Positions 33,890 through 43,900 of a stretch of 64,000 bases of DNA are shown piece by piece. The first letter of the stretch is position 1. Every line of letters begins with the position of its first letter. Position numbers and translations under genes: made by a program. A model generated the notes under the pieces. It had not been told where the DNA came from and searched no databases. It worked only from the letters and a program-made list of their open reading frames with translations. Origin of the DNA: Roseiarcus sp963730555 (GTDB lineage Bacteria > Pseudomonadota > Alphaproteobacteria > Rhizobiales > Beijerinckiaceae); contig CAVSSS010000011.1 in the NCBI GenBank assembly GCA_963730555.1, forward strand, positions 62,001 to 126,000. Reading direction: 5' to 3'.

Positions 33890-35968
33890 ATGGCCGCCAT
33901 CAATTCGGTCGTCGACCTTTCGATCGAGGACGAAGTCGCGGTGGTGACGATCAACTCTCCGCCGGTGAACGCGCTTTCGCAACCCGTCCGCGACGGCCTG
34001 AAGCGAGGCGTCCAAGCGGCGGAAGCGAACGGGGCGGCTAAGGCCATCGTCATCATGTGCGATGGGCGGACTTTCATTGCCGGCGCCGACATTTCCGAAT
34101 TCGGCAAACCGCCGGCGCGGCCCTACCTTCCTGAGGCGCTTGACGCCATGGAAAACGCCTCGAAGCCGGTTATCGCCGCGCTGCATGGGACGGCGCTCGG
34201 CGGCGGGTTCGAGGTCGCGCTCACGGCGCATTATCGCATCGCAGTCTCGTCGGCCAAATGCGGCCTGCCGGAGATCAAGCTTGGTATCATCCCCGGCGCC
34301 GGGGGCACGCAGCGCCTGCCCCGGCTCGTCGGTGTCGAAAAGGCGCTCGACGTCATCTTGTCCGGGACGTCGTTCGGCGCGCGCGAGGCCAAGGACTGGG
34401 CCGTCGTCGACGAGCTCGCGGAGGAGGGAAAGCTGCGCGAGTCGGCGATCGCCTATGCCCGGCGCCTCATCGCGGAAAAGGCGCCACTCAAGAAGGTGCG
34501 CGACCGGTCCGACAAGCTTGAGCCGGCGCGAGGCAAACCCGAAATCTTCGAGGCCGTTCGTAAAGCGAATGCGCGAAAGTTCCGCGGCTTCGAGGCCTGG
34601 GAGAAGGCGATCGAGTTGGTCAAGAATGCGGTCGACCTGCCCTTCGACGAGGGCATGGCGAAAGAGCGCGCGATTTTCAGCGAACTGGTCCAGAGCACCC
34701 AGTCCAGGGCGCAGCGCTACGTCTTTTTCGCCGAGCGGCAGGCGGCCAAGGTCGCCGACATCCCGGCCGACACGCCGAGGCGAAAGATCGCCAAGGTGGG
34801 CGTGATCGGCGCCGGCACGATGGGCGGCGGCATCTCCATGAATTTCCTCTCCGCCGGCATTCCCGTCACCATCGTCGAGACCTCGCAAGAGGCGCTCGAC
34901 CGGGGCGTCTCGATCATGCGCCGCAACTACGAGAACACCGCCAAGAAGGGCCGCATGACACTTGCCGAGGTCGAGCAGCGGATGGGCAGGCTTGTCCCCA
35001 CGCTCGACTTCGATGCGCTGGCCGACGCCGATCTCGTGATCGAGGCGGTGTTCGAGGACATGGATCTGAAGAAAAACATCTTCGAGCGGCTTGATAAGGT
35101 CGCCAAGCCCGGCGCCATCCTCGCCTCGAACACGTCCTACCTCGACGTTGACGCCATTGCGGCGATTACCAAGCGGCCCGACGACGTGCTCGGCACCCAT
35201 TTCTTCTCCCCCGCCAATGTGATGCGCCTGCTCGAAATCGTGCGCGGGCAGAAGACGTCAAAGTCGGTGCTGGCGACGATCACCCAGCTCGCGCCGAAGA
35301 TCGGCAAGGTCCCCGTCGTCGTAGAAGTCGCTCATGGCTTCGTGGGAAACCGCATGCTGGCGCAGCGCCAGCGCGAGGCGTCGAAGCTCATTCTGGAAGG
35401 CGCGACGCCCTGGGACGTGGACCGCGTGCTGGTCGAATTCGGCCTGCCGATGGGTCCCTTCGCGATGACCGATCTCGCCGGCCTCGACATCGGCTGGTCA
35501 GCCGCGACATCAAAACGCGCGTCGATCCGCGATATTCTATGCGAGGAGGGGCGGCGGGGCCAGAAGACGGGCGCGGGCTTCTACGATTACGACGAAGCGC
35601 GCAACGCGAAGCCTTCCGCGCATGTCGAGGGGGTCATCCGAGACTTCGCAAAGTCGAAGGGAATCGAGCAGCGCAAGATAAGCGACGCCGAGATCCTCGA
35701 GCGTTGCATCTATCCGATGATCAACGAGGGCGCCAAAATCCTCGAAGCGGGCAAGGCGCAGCGCGCCTCCGACATCGACATCGTCTGGATCAATGGCTAC
35801 GGCTGGCCGGTCTATCGCGGCGGCCCGATGTTCTACGCCGACACGATCGGATTGAAGACGGTGCTTGCGAAACTCAAGGAGTATCAGGCCAAGTTCGGCG
35901 ACGACTTCAAGCCCGCGGCGCTGTTGGAGAAGCTTGCGGCCGAGGGCGGGACGTTTACGAAGTCGTGA
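33890..35968 (+). CDS. Bifunctional enoyl-CoA hydratase / 3-hydroxyacyl-CoA dehydrogenase
   Basis: 692-residue multifunctional beta-oxidation enzyme. The N-terminal crotonase domain has the oxyanion motifs FIAGADISEFG and ALGGGFEVAL, and the Glu residues in GLPEIKLGIIPGAGGTQRL. The middle NAD-binding domain starts KVGVIGAGTMGGGISMNFL, with the catalytic His in LGTHFFSPANVM and VEVAHGFVGNR. A C-terminal dehydrogenase domain ends with the WINGYGWPVYRGGPMFYAD signature. This order is that of FadB/FadJ and peroxisomal L-PBE. The thiolase partner is encoded downstream at 36535, but a DUF559 gene and two REP-like elements lie in between. Confidence 0.94.
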   Translation: MAAINSVVDLSIEDEVAVVTINSPPVNALSQPVRDGLKRGVQAAEANGAAKAIVIMCDGRTFIAGADISEFGKPPARPYLPEALDAMENASKPVIAALHGTALGGGFEVALTAHYRIAVSSAKCGLPEIKLGIIPGAGGTQRLPRLVGVEKALDVILSGTSFGAREAKDWAVVDELAEEGKLRESAIAYARRLIAEKAPLKKVRDRSDKLEPARGKPEIFEAVRKANARKFRGFEAWEKAIELVKNAVDLPFDEGMAKERAIFSELVQSTQSRAQRYVFFAERQAAKVADIPADTPRRKIAKVGVIGAGTMGGGISMNFLSAGIPVTIVETSQEALDRGVSIMRRNYENTAKKGRMTLAEVEQRMGRLVPTLDFDALADADLVIEAVFEDMDLKKNIFERLDKVAKPGAILASNTSYLDVDAIAAITKRPDDVLGTHFFSPANVMRLLEIVRGQKTSKSVLATITQLAPKIGKVPVVVEVAHGFVGNRMLAQRQREASKLILEGATPWDVDRVLVEFGLPMGPFAMTDLAGLDIGWSAATSKRASIRDILCEEGRRGQKTGAGFYDYDEARNAKPSAHVEGVIRDFAKSKGIEQRKISDAEILERCIYPMINEGAKILEAGKAQRASDIDIVWINGYGWPVYRGGPMFYADTIGLKTVLAKLKEYQAKFGDDFKPAALLEKLAAEGGTFTKS

Positions 35969-35976
35969 GCGGCTCA

Positions 35977-36048
35977 CCTCATCCGGCCCTTCGGGCCACC
36001 TTCTCCCCGCGGGAGAAGGGGGCGCGCCGAAGGCGCGACGGATGAGGG
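35977..36048. repeat. REP-like palindromic element 2
   Basis: It starts CCTCATCCGGCCCTTCGGGC, has a CTTCTCCCCGCGGGAGAAG stem in the middle, and ends CGCGACGGATGAGGG, so its two ends are inverted copies (CCTCATCCG and CGGATGAGG). It begins 9 bases after the stop of the multifunctional enzyme and ends 22 bases before the DUF559 ATG. Confidence 0.75.
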
Positions 36049-36070
36049 CCGCGCCGCTGATGGATGAGTT

Positions 36071-36514
36071 ATGAAGACTGACGCTGGCGTCTCGTCGAAC
36101 CAACGCTCCCGCGCTCGAGCGATGCGCGGGACGCCGACTGACGCCGAGTTGCGTCTCTGGCGCCTGCTACGCGACCGTCGGCTCAGCGGATTCAAGTTTC
36201 GCCGACAGGTTCCCGTAGGCCCGTACGTCGTCGACTTTCTTTGTGTTGGCGCTAAGCTGATTGTCGAAGCCGACGGTTCTCAGCACGCTGAAAGCCGTCG
36301 CGACATTGTCCGCGACGCCTATTTGGAAAACCGAGGCTGGAAAGTGCTTCGCTTCTGGAACAACGAGGTGTTCCTCAATCGTGAGGGCGTCCTTGAGACA
36401 ATCCTGGCGCATACAAACAAACCCTCATCCGGCGCTGCGCGCCACCTTCTCCCCGAGGGAGAAGGGGTGGCCCTTCCCCCTTTGGGGGAAGGTGCCGCCG
36501 AAGGCGACGGATGA
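36071..36514 (+). CDS. DUF559 (endonuclease-fold) protein
   Basis: 147-residue DUF559 protein. The family has a restriction-endonuclease/Vsr-like fold. The conserved parts are visible: TDAELRLWRLLRDRRLSG, FKFRRQVPVGPYVVDFLC (D-F-x-C strand), LIVEADGSQHAES (E-x-D-G-x-x-H) and GWKVLRFWNNEVFLNREGVL. The putative active-site Asp and Glu residues are kept, so it may be an active nuclease. The last 30 or so residues (from about KPSSGAARHLLPEGEG) are encoded by REP element 3. The gene is flanked by REP-like elements on both sides and sits between two beta-oxidation genes, which suggests insertion. The biological role is unknown. Confidence 0.85.
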   Translation: MKTDAGVSSNQRSRARAMRGTPTDAELRLWRLLRDRRLSGFKFRRQVPVGPYVVDFLCVGAKLIVEADGSQHAESRRDIVRDAYLENRGWKVLRFWNNEVFLNREGVLETILAHTNKPSSGAARHLLPEGEGVALPPLGEGAAEGDG

Positions 36515-36517
36515 GGG
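36422..36517. repeat. REP-like palindromic element 3
   Basis: It starts CCCTCATCCGGCGCTGCGCG, holds the stems CTTCTCCCCGAGGGAGAAG and CCTTCCCCCTTTGGGGGAAG, and ends CGACGGATGAGGG. Terminal inverted ends match those of elements 2 and 4. It overlaps the end of the DUF559 reading frame and ends 17 bases before the thiolase ATG. Confidence 0.75.
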
Positions 36518-36534
36518 CAAACAGGAAGTCCATC

Positions 36535-37737
36535 ATGCGTGAAGCCGTCATCGTCTCAACCGCGCGCACGCCGATCGGCAAGGCCTATCGCGGCGCGTTC
36601 AACGACACCCAAGCCCAGACGCTCGGCGGGCATGCGATCGCGCATGCGCTCAAGCGCGCGTCCGTCGAACCGGGCGAGGTCGACGACGTAGTGATGGGCG
36701 CGGCCCTGCAGCAGGGGTCGGAGGGCGGCAATGTCGCCCGCCAGTCGCTGCTCCGCGCCGGTCTTCCGACCAGCGTCGCCGGCATGTCGGTCGATCGGCA
36801 ATGCGCCTCGGGACTGATGGCGATCGCGACCGCCGCAAAGGAAATCATTGACGACGGCATGAGCGTCACCATCGGCGGCGGGCTCGAATCCATTTCGCTT
36901 GTCCAGAACGACAAGATGAACCGATATCGCGCTCAAGACCCCTGGCTCGTCGAGCACCGCGACGACCTCTACATGACGATGATCGAGACCGCCGAGATCG
37001 TGGCGGAGCGATACCAGGTGACCCGCCAGCGGCAGGACGAATATGCGCTGCAGTCGCAACAAAGAAACGCTGCGGCCCAAGCCGCCGGCCGCTTTGACGC
37101 GGAGATCGCGCCCTTGGCCACCGTGATGAAGGTCATGGACAAGGCGACCGGCGCCGTCTCCGACAAGCCGGTCACCTTGAAGCAGGACGAAGGAGCGCGC
37201 GCGGACACGACTCTCGAAGGGCTCGCGGGACTGAAGCCGGTGTTCGCCGACGGACAGCGGGTCAAAGCGGGCTCGTTCATCACCGCCGGCAACGCCTCGC
37301 AGCTCTCCGACGGGGCCAGCGCATGCGTATTGATGGAGGCCAAGCTCGCGAGCCAACGCAACCTCGAGCCGCTCGGGATCTACCGCGGCATCGCCGTCGC
37401 CGGCTGCGATCCGGACGAGATGGGGATTGGCCCCGTGTTCGCTGTGCCGAAGCTGCTCAAGGCGCACGGCCTCAAGGTGGACGACATCGACCTTTGGGAG
37501 CTCAACGAAGCATTCGCCGTTCAAGTCATCTACTGCCGCGACCGGCTCGGCATCGACAACGACAAGCTCAACGTCGACGGCGGCGCGATTTCGATCGGCC
37601 ATCCCTATGGCATGAGCGGCTCGCGCCTCACCGGCCATGCGCTGATCGAGGGCAAGAGGCGCGGCGCGCGCTACGTCGTCGTGACAATGTGCGTCGGCGG
37701 CGGCATGGGCGCGGCCGGCTTGTTCGAAATCGCCTAA
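36535..37737 (+). CDS. Acetyl-CoA C-acyltransferase (thiolase)
   Basis: 400-residue thiolase that cleaves 3-ketoacyl-CoA (or condenses acetyl-CoA). The nucleophilic Cys is in SVDRQCASGLMAIATAA; the N-terminus is EAVIVSTARTPIGKAYRGAF; the conserved GNASQLSDGASA, NEAFAVQ and GGAISIGHPYGMSGSRL (His) blocks follow; the final Cys is in VVTMCVGGGMGAAGLFE. The start MREAVIVSTART at 36535 was chosen over 36511, which lies in REP element 3. With the multifunctional enzyme upstream it completes the last steps of beta-oxidation. Confidence 0.94.
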   Translation: MREAVIVSTARTPIGKAYRGAFNDTQAQTLGGHAIAHALKRASVEPGEVDDVVMGAALQQGSEGGNVARQSLLRAGLPTSVAGMSVDRQCASGLMAIATAAKEIIDDGMSVTIGGGLESISLVQNDKMNRYRAQDPWLVEHRDDLYMTMIETAEIVAERYQVTRQRQDEYALQSQQRNAAAQAAGRFDAEIAPLATVMKVMDKATGAVSDKPVTLKQDEGARADTTLEGLAGLKPVFADGQRVKAGSFITAGNASQLSDGASACVLMEAKLASQRNLEPLGIYRGIAVAGCDPDEMGIGPVFAVPKLLKAHGLKVDDIDLWELNEAFAVQVIYCRDRLGIDNDKLNVDGGAISIGHPYGMSGSRLTGHALIEGKRRGARYVVVTMCVGGGMGAAGLFEIA

Positions 37738-37773
37738 GCCTAAAGAACGTTCGCGTGGCCGAACTCGAACCCC

Positions 37774-38703
37774 ATGGCGCCGCTTGCGGCTTTCCGGGGG
37801 CAGAAGCCTCCGGCGCCGGCGTGGTTCGAACGCGTTGTCGCAATCGAGCCCGAGCGGTCGTTCGTCACTGTCGAGGGCGCCGAGGTTGAGACCCTAACCT
37901 GGGGCGAGCGCGGCAGGCTGGGCCTCATATTCCTGCACGGCGGGGCCGCCCACGCCGACTGGTGGAGTTTTATCGCGCCGTTCTTCGCGCGGGACCGGCG
38001 CGTTGTCGCGCTGTCGTTCACCGGCATGGGCCGTTCGGACTGGCGCCCACTTTATGACTTTCGCCAGTTCATCCGGGAGGCCCGCGAAGTGGGGCGCGAA
38101 ATGGGGGCCTATGAGGCCGGGCCGCCGGTTGTCGTCGGCCACTCGTTCGGCGGGCGCATCGCCGTCGGGCTCGCCCATGATTTCGGCGACGAACTCGCCG
38201 CGGCGGTGATGGTCGATCCGCCCTTCTTCGCGCCGAAAAACGAGCGAAACCCCGCTCCGCCCCGCGCAAGTTCGCGGGAGCATAGCGTCAGGCCCTCGAT
38301 CGAGGCGATCATCGCCCGGTTCCGCCTCGCCCCGCCGCAGGCCTGCGACAATCTGTTCATTCTCGATTTCATCGCACGGCGCTCGGCGCGAAAGGCTGCC
38401 GACGCCGAAGGCAGGCCCGGCTGGTCGCTGAGCTTCGACCCGCATTTCTGGGAGCGGTTCGGGCGTCTCGATCCGGTGGCGCTGGTCAAGGAAATGCGCG
38501 TCCCGCTTGCGCTGATCCGGGGCGGCAAGTCGCAGCTCTTCCAGCCAGACGACGCCGCCTGGCTCCTGAGCCTCATTGCGCCCGGCTCGCCTTACGTCGA
38601 GATCCCGGAAGCCGAGCACCACGTGATGATCGACCAGCCGCTGGCCTTCGTCGCCGCTCTCCGCGCGCTGCTTGCCGCCTGGCCAGCGGCGAAAGCGGGG
38701 TAG
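37774..38703 (+). CDS. Alpha/beta hydrolase
   Basis: 309-residue alpha/beta hydrolase. Motifs: LGLIFLHGGAAHADWW (H-G-G oxyanion hole), FTGMGRSDWRPLYDF, nucleophile elbow VVVGHSFGGRIAVGL (G-H-S-F-G), and the catalytic His in IPEAEHHVMIDQP. It starts 36 bases after the thiolase stop on the same strand and could be co-transcribed, suggesting a thioesterase or ester hydrolase linked to acyl metabolism; this is inference. It ends convergently with pbpC, with 3 bases between the two stops. Confidence 0.88.
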   Translation: MAPLAAFRGQKPPAPAWFERVVAIEPERSFVTVEGAEVETLTWGERGRLGLIFLHGGAAHADWWSFIAPFFARDRRVVALSFTGMGRSDWRPLYDFRQFIREAREVGREMGAYEAGPPVVVGHSFGGRIAVGLAHDFGDELAAAVMVDPPFFAPKNERNPAPPRASSREHSVRPSIEAIIARFRLAPPQACDNLFILDFIARRSARKAADAEGRPGWSLSFDPHFWERFGRLDPVALVKEMRVPLALIRGGKSQLFQPDDAAWLLSLIAPGSPYVEIPEAEHHVMIDQPLAFVAALRALLAAWPAAKAG

Positions 38704-38706
38704 CCA

Positions 38707-40803
38707 TTACTCCAACCTCACCGTCACCGCATCCGATGCGCCCTTGGCGTCGGTCACCGACACGTGGGCGAAGCCTGCGCCATCGGGCTTCCAGGCCGAT
38801 TGGCGCCTGATCTCGGCCTCGCCGACCGGCGCGCCATTGACGAACCATGTGAAAGGCGGCGCGCCGCCGAGCGCCTTCAGAGCCAGCGGATGATCGGGGG
38901 CGCGGTCCTTGAGGCCGAGGTCGATACGCGCGCCATCGGGCGGGAATGCGATCTTGAGCGACGCCGCCTCCGGCGAGGCGAAGGTCTTGGGCGCGTCCTG
39001 GCGCAGACGGCGCAACGGCGGCGGGAGATCGGCGGTGATGGTCGCTCTCAAGACCCCCCTCGGAGCCGGGATCGGCTCGATGCTTCGCACAAGCCGCTCG
39101 AACGCGTCGAACAGGATCGGCGCCGCCGCCTCACGGCCAATGAGTCCAGGCGTCGGCCCGTTGTCGGGCCGGCCGACCCAGACCGCGATAGTGGTCCGCC
39201 GATCAAAGCCGATCGCCAGCGCATCGCGAAAGCCGTAGGACGTGCCGGTCTTGAAAGCGATGCGGCCTTTGAGCGCATTGGCGGGCGGCGGCGCGCCGCG
39301 CAGAATGTCCTCAACATAGTAAGCCGCGACCGGATCGGTCACACGCCGTTCGCCGATGGCCGGGGGCTGGCCGTCAAGCCGCTCGATCAGCGGCGGCGCC
39401 TCGCCGCCGCGCGCGAAGGCGGCGTAGAGCCGCGCGAGATCGGTGAGCGTAATCCCGAGGCCGCCGAGGCCGATGGCGAGACCGATCGGCGTATCTTTCG
39501 GAAGCGCGATTTCGGCCCCGGCGCTGTGCAGCCGGGCGAGGAAAGTGGCCGGCCCGACGTCGGACAAAAGTTCGACCGCGGGCAAGTTGAGTGACATTTG
39601 CAACGCCTTGCGCGCGGTTACCGCGCCCTCATAAGCAAGATTGAAATTCTCCGGCGCGTAGGCCCCGTAGCGCATCGGCCGATCGAACAGCCGCGTCTCC
39701 GGATGGGCGAGGCCCTGCTCGAAGGCGAGCGCATAGATGAAGGGCTTGAGCGCCGAGCCCGGCGAGCGGGGGAAACGCGACATGTCGATTGCGCCGTCGC
39801 GCGAGGCATCGGCGTAATCGGCTGAGCCCACGCGGGCGCGAATCTCGCCCGTCGCATTGTCGATCACGACAATCGCCGCCGACAGTTTCGGCCCGAGCCG
39901 CGCGACGCTGTCTTTCGCCAAAGTCTCGAGCTTGGCTTGCAGACGCGCGTCGATCGAGAGCGTAATGACCTCGGCTTGCTTGTCGGCGGCGACCGCTTCC
40001 TCGGCTGCATGTGCAGCTAGCGCCGGGAAGGCCAAGCGCGCCTGAGGGACCGGCTCGCGCTTGGCCGCCGCGGCATCCTCTGCGCTAATCACGCCGCGCG
40101 CAGCGACACGATCGAGCACGCGGTCCCGCGCCGCGCGCGCCGCTCCTGGCGAACGATCGGGTCGGCGAGCTTCCGGCGATTGCGGCAGCGCGACCAGGAG
40201 CGCCGCCTCGGCGACGGTCAACCTAAGCGGCTCCTTGCCGAAATAGGCGAGCGAGGCTGCGCGCACGCCCTCGAGATTGCCGCCGAACGGTGCAAGCGTG
40301 AGATAACGATCGAGGGTTCCCGCCTTGCCGACGGCGCGCTCGATCTCGAGCGCCCGCGCGATCTGCCGGAGCTTGGCCGCGATTGTGCGCTCGGGCCGTG
40401 GCTCGATCAGCCGCGCGACCTGCATGGGCAAGGTCGAGCCGCCCGAAACAACATGCCCCCGCATCAGCCATTGCCCGCCGGCGCGAACGAGCGCGCGAAA
40501 GTCGACGCCGCTGTGCTGATAGAATCGGCCATCCTCGTAGGCGACGAGCATCGTGACAAAGCCCGGGTCGACGTCATGCGTGGTCGCCGGCAACCGCCAG
40601 CGCCCATCGGGCAGAGTGAAGGGACGCAGCAGCCGCCCGTCGCGATCGACGACAATCGTCGAGCCTTCGCGTGCGGCGGTTAGATCAAGCGGGCCGAGGC
40701 TTGTCGTGTAGCGCTTCCATGCGATGGGCGTGCCGAAGCCCGCCGCTGCAACGAGCGCGAGCGCGGCGGCGAAGAGGAAGGCGAGGTGAGGAGGGCGCGT
40801 CAC
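38707..40803 (-). CDS. pbpC: Penicillin-binding protein 1C
   Basis: 698-residue bifunctional peptidoglycan synthase of the PBP1C class. An N-terminal membrane anchor (LAFLFAAALALVAAAGFG) precedes the GT51 transglycosylase domain with VAYEDGRFYQHSGVD and GGSTLPMQVARL. The transpeptidase domain has the SxxK box SPGSALKPFIYAL, an SxN box in ALQMSLNLPAVELL and the KTGTS box. A C-terminal BiPBP_C (IgG-like) domain ends SVTDAKGASDAVTVRLE, typical for PbpC. The upstream gene encodes an alpha-2-macroglobulin; this pairing is conserved in many proteobacteria. The frame is intact. Confidence 0.95.
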   Translation of the reverse strand: MTRPPHLAFLFAAALALVAAAGFGTPIAWKRYTTSLGPLDLTAAREGSTIVVDRDGRLLRPFTLPDGRWRLPATTHDVDPGFVTMLVAYEDGRFYQHSGVDFRALVRAGGQWLMRGHVVSGGSTLPMQVARLIEPRPERTIAAKLRQIARALEIERAVGKAGTLDRYLTLAPFGGNLEGVRAASLAYFGKEPLRLTVAEAALLVALPQSPEARRPDRSPGAARAARDRVLDRVAARGVISAEDAAAAKREPVPQARLAFPALAAHAAEEAVAADKQAEVITLSIDARLQAKLETLAKDSVARLGPKLSAAIVVIDNATGEIRARVGSADYADASRDGAIDMSRFPRSPGSALKPFIYALAFEQGLAHPETRLFDRPMRYGAYAPENFNLAYEGAVTARKALQMSLNLPAVELLSDVGPATFLARLHSAGAEIALPKDTPIGLAIGLGGLGITLTDLARLYAAFARGGEAPPLIERLDGQPPAIGERRVTDPVAAYYVEDILRGAPPPANALKGRIAFKTGTSYGFRDALAIGFDRRTTIAVWVGRPDNGPTPGLIGREAAAPILFDAFERLVRSIEPIPAPRGVLRATITADLPPPLRRLRQDAPKTFASPEAASLKIAFPPDGARIDLGLKDRAPDHPLALKALGGAPPFTWFVNGAPVGEAEIRRQSAWKPDGAGFAHVSVTDAKGASDAVTVRLE

Positions 40804-40827
40804 ACGGCGCCCTCGCCTGCCGCGAGG

Positions 40828-40934
40828 CTCTCATCCGGGCCTTCGGGCCACCTTATCCCGGAGGGAGAAGGGAGGAGCACCTCCTTCCCCCTCGGGGGGA
40901 AGGTGGACGCGCCGAAGGCGCGGCCGGATGAGGG
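40828..40934. repeat. REP-like palindromic element 4
   Basis: It starts CTCTCATCCGGGCCTTCGGG, contains CTCCTTCCCCCTCGGGGGGA and a GGGAGAAG block, and ends GGCCGGATGAGGG. The end sequences and core match elements 2 and 3. It lies in the 157-base gap between the macroglobulin and pbpC genes. Confidence 0.75.
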
Positions 40935-40960
40935 CTTCACCGGATAAGGGCCTTGCCGCC

Positions 40961-43900
40961 TCACTTCGCCCTTACCTCCAGCTCCCCAAAGCCGGTGCGG
41001 CCGTAGCGTTCGGGGTCGTACATGTCTTCGGCCGTAGCCGGCGGGTAGATGTAGCGGCCGGGTGCGACAGCGCGGACGACATAGGCCATGGTGATGAACG
41101 CCGACTGGCCTTGCGTGCGATCGAACGCCGCGACAAAACGATCGTCGCGATATTCGGTATGCGCGGGCTCGGCGTCCTTGCTGAGCCACGAGAAGGCTTC
41201 GACCGAGCCGCCGTCGACCAGCGCCGGATTGTCGATCTCGAGGCCGGCAGGCAGCCGGTCGACGACGAGCAGCCGCGCGTAGCGCGCTTGCGCCTCGGTC
41301 ACTTTCAGCGCCACTACAACGCGCTCGTTCTGCGCCATGCTCTGCAGCGCGTCGAGTTTCGTGCCGTCGAGTTTATAGAACGACCGCTCGATCGCATAGC
41401 CGTTGGCGGCGGCTGGATCCGGCTCGATCGGCGCTCCGGAGACGGAGACGACGAGCTGCGCTGGGTTCTGTCCGGCATTGGAGACAACAATTGATCGCGT
41501 TGACAGCGCCGGGCCGCTCCAGCGGCGGTAGAGCGCGCCCTTGACCGCCTCGCCATCGACACGGAACTGGGCGAGGCTCGCGTGCTCGGCGAGACCCTCG
41601 GCGGCAAGCGTCATCCAATTCATTTCCTGCGTGCTGAGATAGGCGCGCGCGGCCCGCGCCTCCTCGAGCACGGCGCCGGCGCGCGCGATGGCGTCGCCCT
41701 GAAAGGCGCCCCTAGGTTGGACTCGGCGACGAGCGCGAGGATGGCGGCGGCGTCGCGCAGCCGCGACCCATAGTCGGGCCGCGAGACGCCCTGGTCCTGT
41801 TCGGCGTCGAGCGCCTTGAGGGCCGCGCCGAAGGCTCCAGCCGCCCGCGCCTGATCTCCTAGCATCGCGAGCCCGGCCGCAAGCTGGGCCTTCCCGAGCG
41901 GGGACGTAAAGGCCTCGAGCTTGGCGTCGGTCAGATAGCGCAGGTCGCCGATGACAGGGCGCCCGTTGCGAGCAAGCACGTAGAGCGCATAAGCGATTGC
42001 GGCGGAATTGTTCTTGTTCGGCTCGGGCGTGTTGACGACTTCGTTGCGCAGACGGTCGAGCGCCTGATCGAAGGCTTGTTGCGGCACGGCGAAATTGCGC
42101 TCGCGCGCACGGGTCAGGAAGTCGCTGACGAATGCATCGAGCCAGACGTCGTCATCGTTGCTGTCGGCGCTCCACAGTCCGAAGGCCCCGCTCGCGCTTT
42201 GACGGCTAAGCTCGCGCTCGATCGCCTGGTTGATGCGCCCGTCGAGATGGGGATCGACGCCGAGATGCTCTATCGAGGCGAGACGGTTCACGTAGAGGAG
42301 CGGCATCGCGATCGAGACCGTCTGCTCCGAACAGCCATAAGGATAGCGTTGCAGCGCCGCTAGCAGCGCCGGCGCGTCGAGCGCGCCAAAGGGCGAGGCG
42401 GAGACCGCGATCGACCCCGTGCCGAGAACGAAGTCGGCGAGGAGATCGCCCGAGATGGTCTGGCTTGCTCCGGCCGGCAGAGGCGTCACGGTACGGCGGT
42501 AGGATTTCCGGCGCGCCGGAGTTGATCCGCAACCGGAAATGCTGGCTGAGATCGGCCTTCGGTCCCGTTAGCCTGAGGTCAAGCTCGGCGACGCCAATTC
42601 CGGCCGCGGTGATCGGCATCGCGAACGATTGGCGTTGGCGCGCGTTGAGGCGCACCGTCTTTGTCATCGCGTCGGCTTCCGCTGTGAGCGGCCCATGAAT
42701 GTCGAGGTCGAGCTTATATTCGCCCGCGTCGCCCTCGACATTGTCGATGTCGACATGCATTTCGGAACGGTCGCCGACATTGAGGAACCGAGGCAAAGTC
42801 GCGGCGACAACCACCAAGTCGCGCACCGTGACGTCAGCCTGAGACGACCCGACTTTGTCTTTCGACCAAGCGACGGCGGTCAGCCGCACGGAACCGTTGA
42901 ACGCCGGCAGGTCGAACGAGACGGACGCGTTCCCCTGGTCATCCACCTTGACAATTCCCGAGAACAGCGCGAGCGGCTCCTGCGTCGGCACGTTGCCCTC
43001 AAGCCCCGCGTTCTCGTCGCCGCCGGTATGGATCGCGCCGGCCGCGCCCTGCATGCCGTCGATAAGCATGCCCCAGAGATCGCGGATCTCGATCGGCAGC
43101 TTGCGCTGACCGAAGAAATAGCCGCTCACGTCAGGCGTCTTGAACCCTGTCAGATTGAGGATGCCGACATCGACCGCCGAGACGGTCACATGCGCCTCTT
43201 CGCCCGGCGCAAGCCAGCGAGATGAATGGGCAGGGTCAGGGATTGGCGCGGCCGCGCCAGCGATGGCGCGTCGAGTTTGACGTCGAGCGTGTGCGAGCCG
43301 CGATCGATGGCGAACCAGGCGACGCCGATCGCGCGGCCCGGCATGCGCTTCGCGCCAACATCGAGCGGACGATGAGTCAGCGCCACGGCGTAAGCGCCAG
43401 GGCCCCAGTCGGAGCCAATCGCGACGGGAACGACGTTGTCGCCTGCGACAAGATCGACGTCGATGAAGCGCTCGATTTTGTCGCCAACCAGCGCGATCGT
43501 CGCCTTGCCGACGAAGGCCGAGGCGATGCGCAGTTTCGCCTCCTCGCCCGCCGAATAGTCCGTCTTGTCGAGCGTCACGACCACGTTGTCGGGCGTGTCG
43601 GCGCTGGCCGTTCCCGACCAGCCCACGTCGAACGCGACGCTTGTCTCCTCGCCGTCGAGCGTCTTGATGTCGAGGCGATGCGCGCCCCAGCCGACGCGTC
43701 CGGAAAACTTGGTTGGCGCATCGGCGCCGATGTCGATCGTCCCGCTGGCCAAGCGCTTCGAGGACTTGACCGGCTCGAAGCTCCAGCGGCCATCGGCGTT
43801 GAACCACTGATAGTCGTTCGTGATCTGATAGAGCGACCAGGCCGCTCCTTTGCGTGCGATGCGGGAGCCGTCCGGCTGAAATCGCGATCGCCTCGAACGT

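Noticed and set aside
33824..35200. 458-codon minus-strand frame opposite the beta-oxidation enzyme
   Set aside because: Arg/Asp/His-rich shadow with no domain; the plus strand is a clear FadB-like enzyme.
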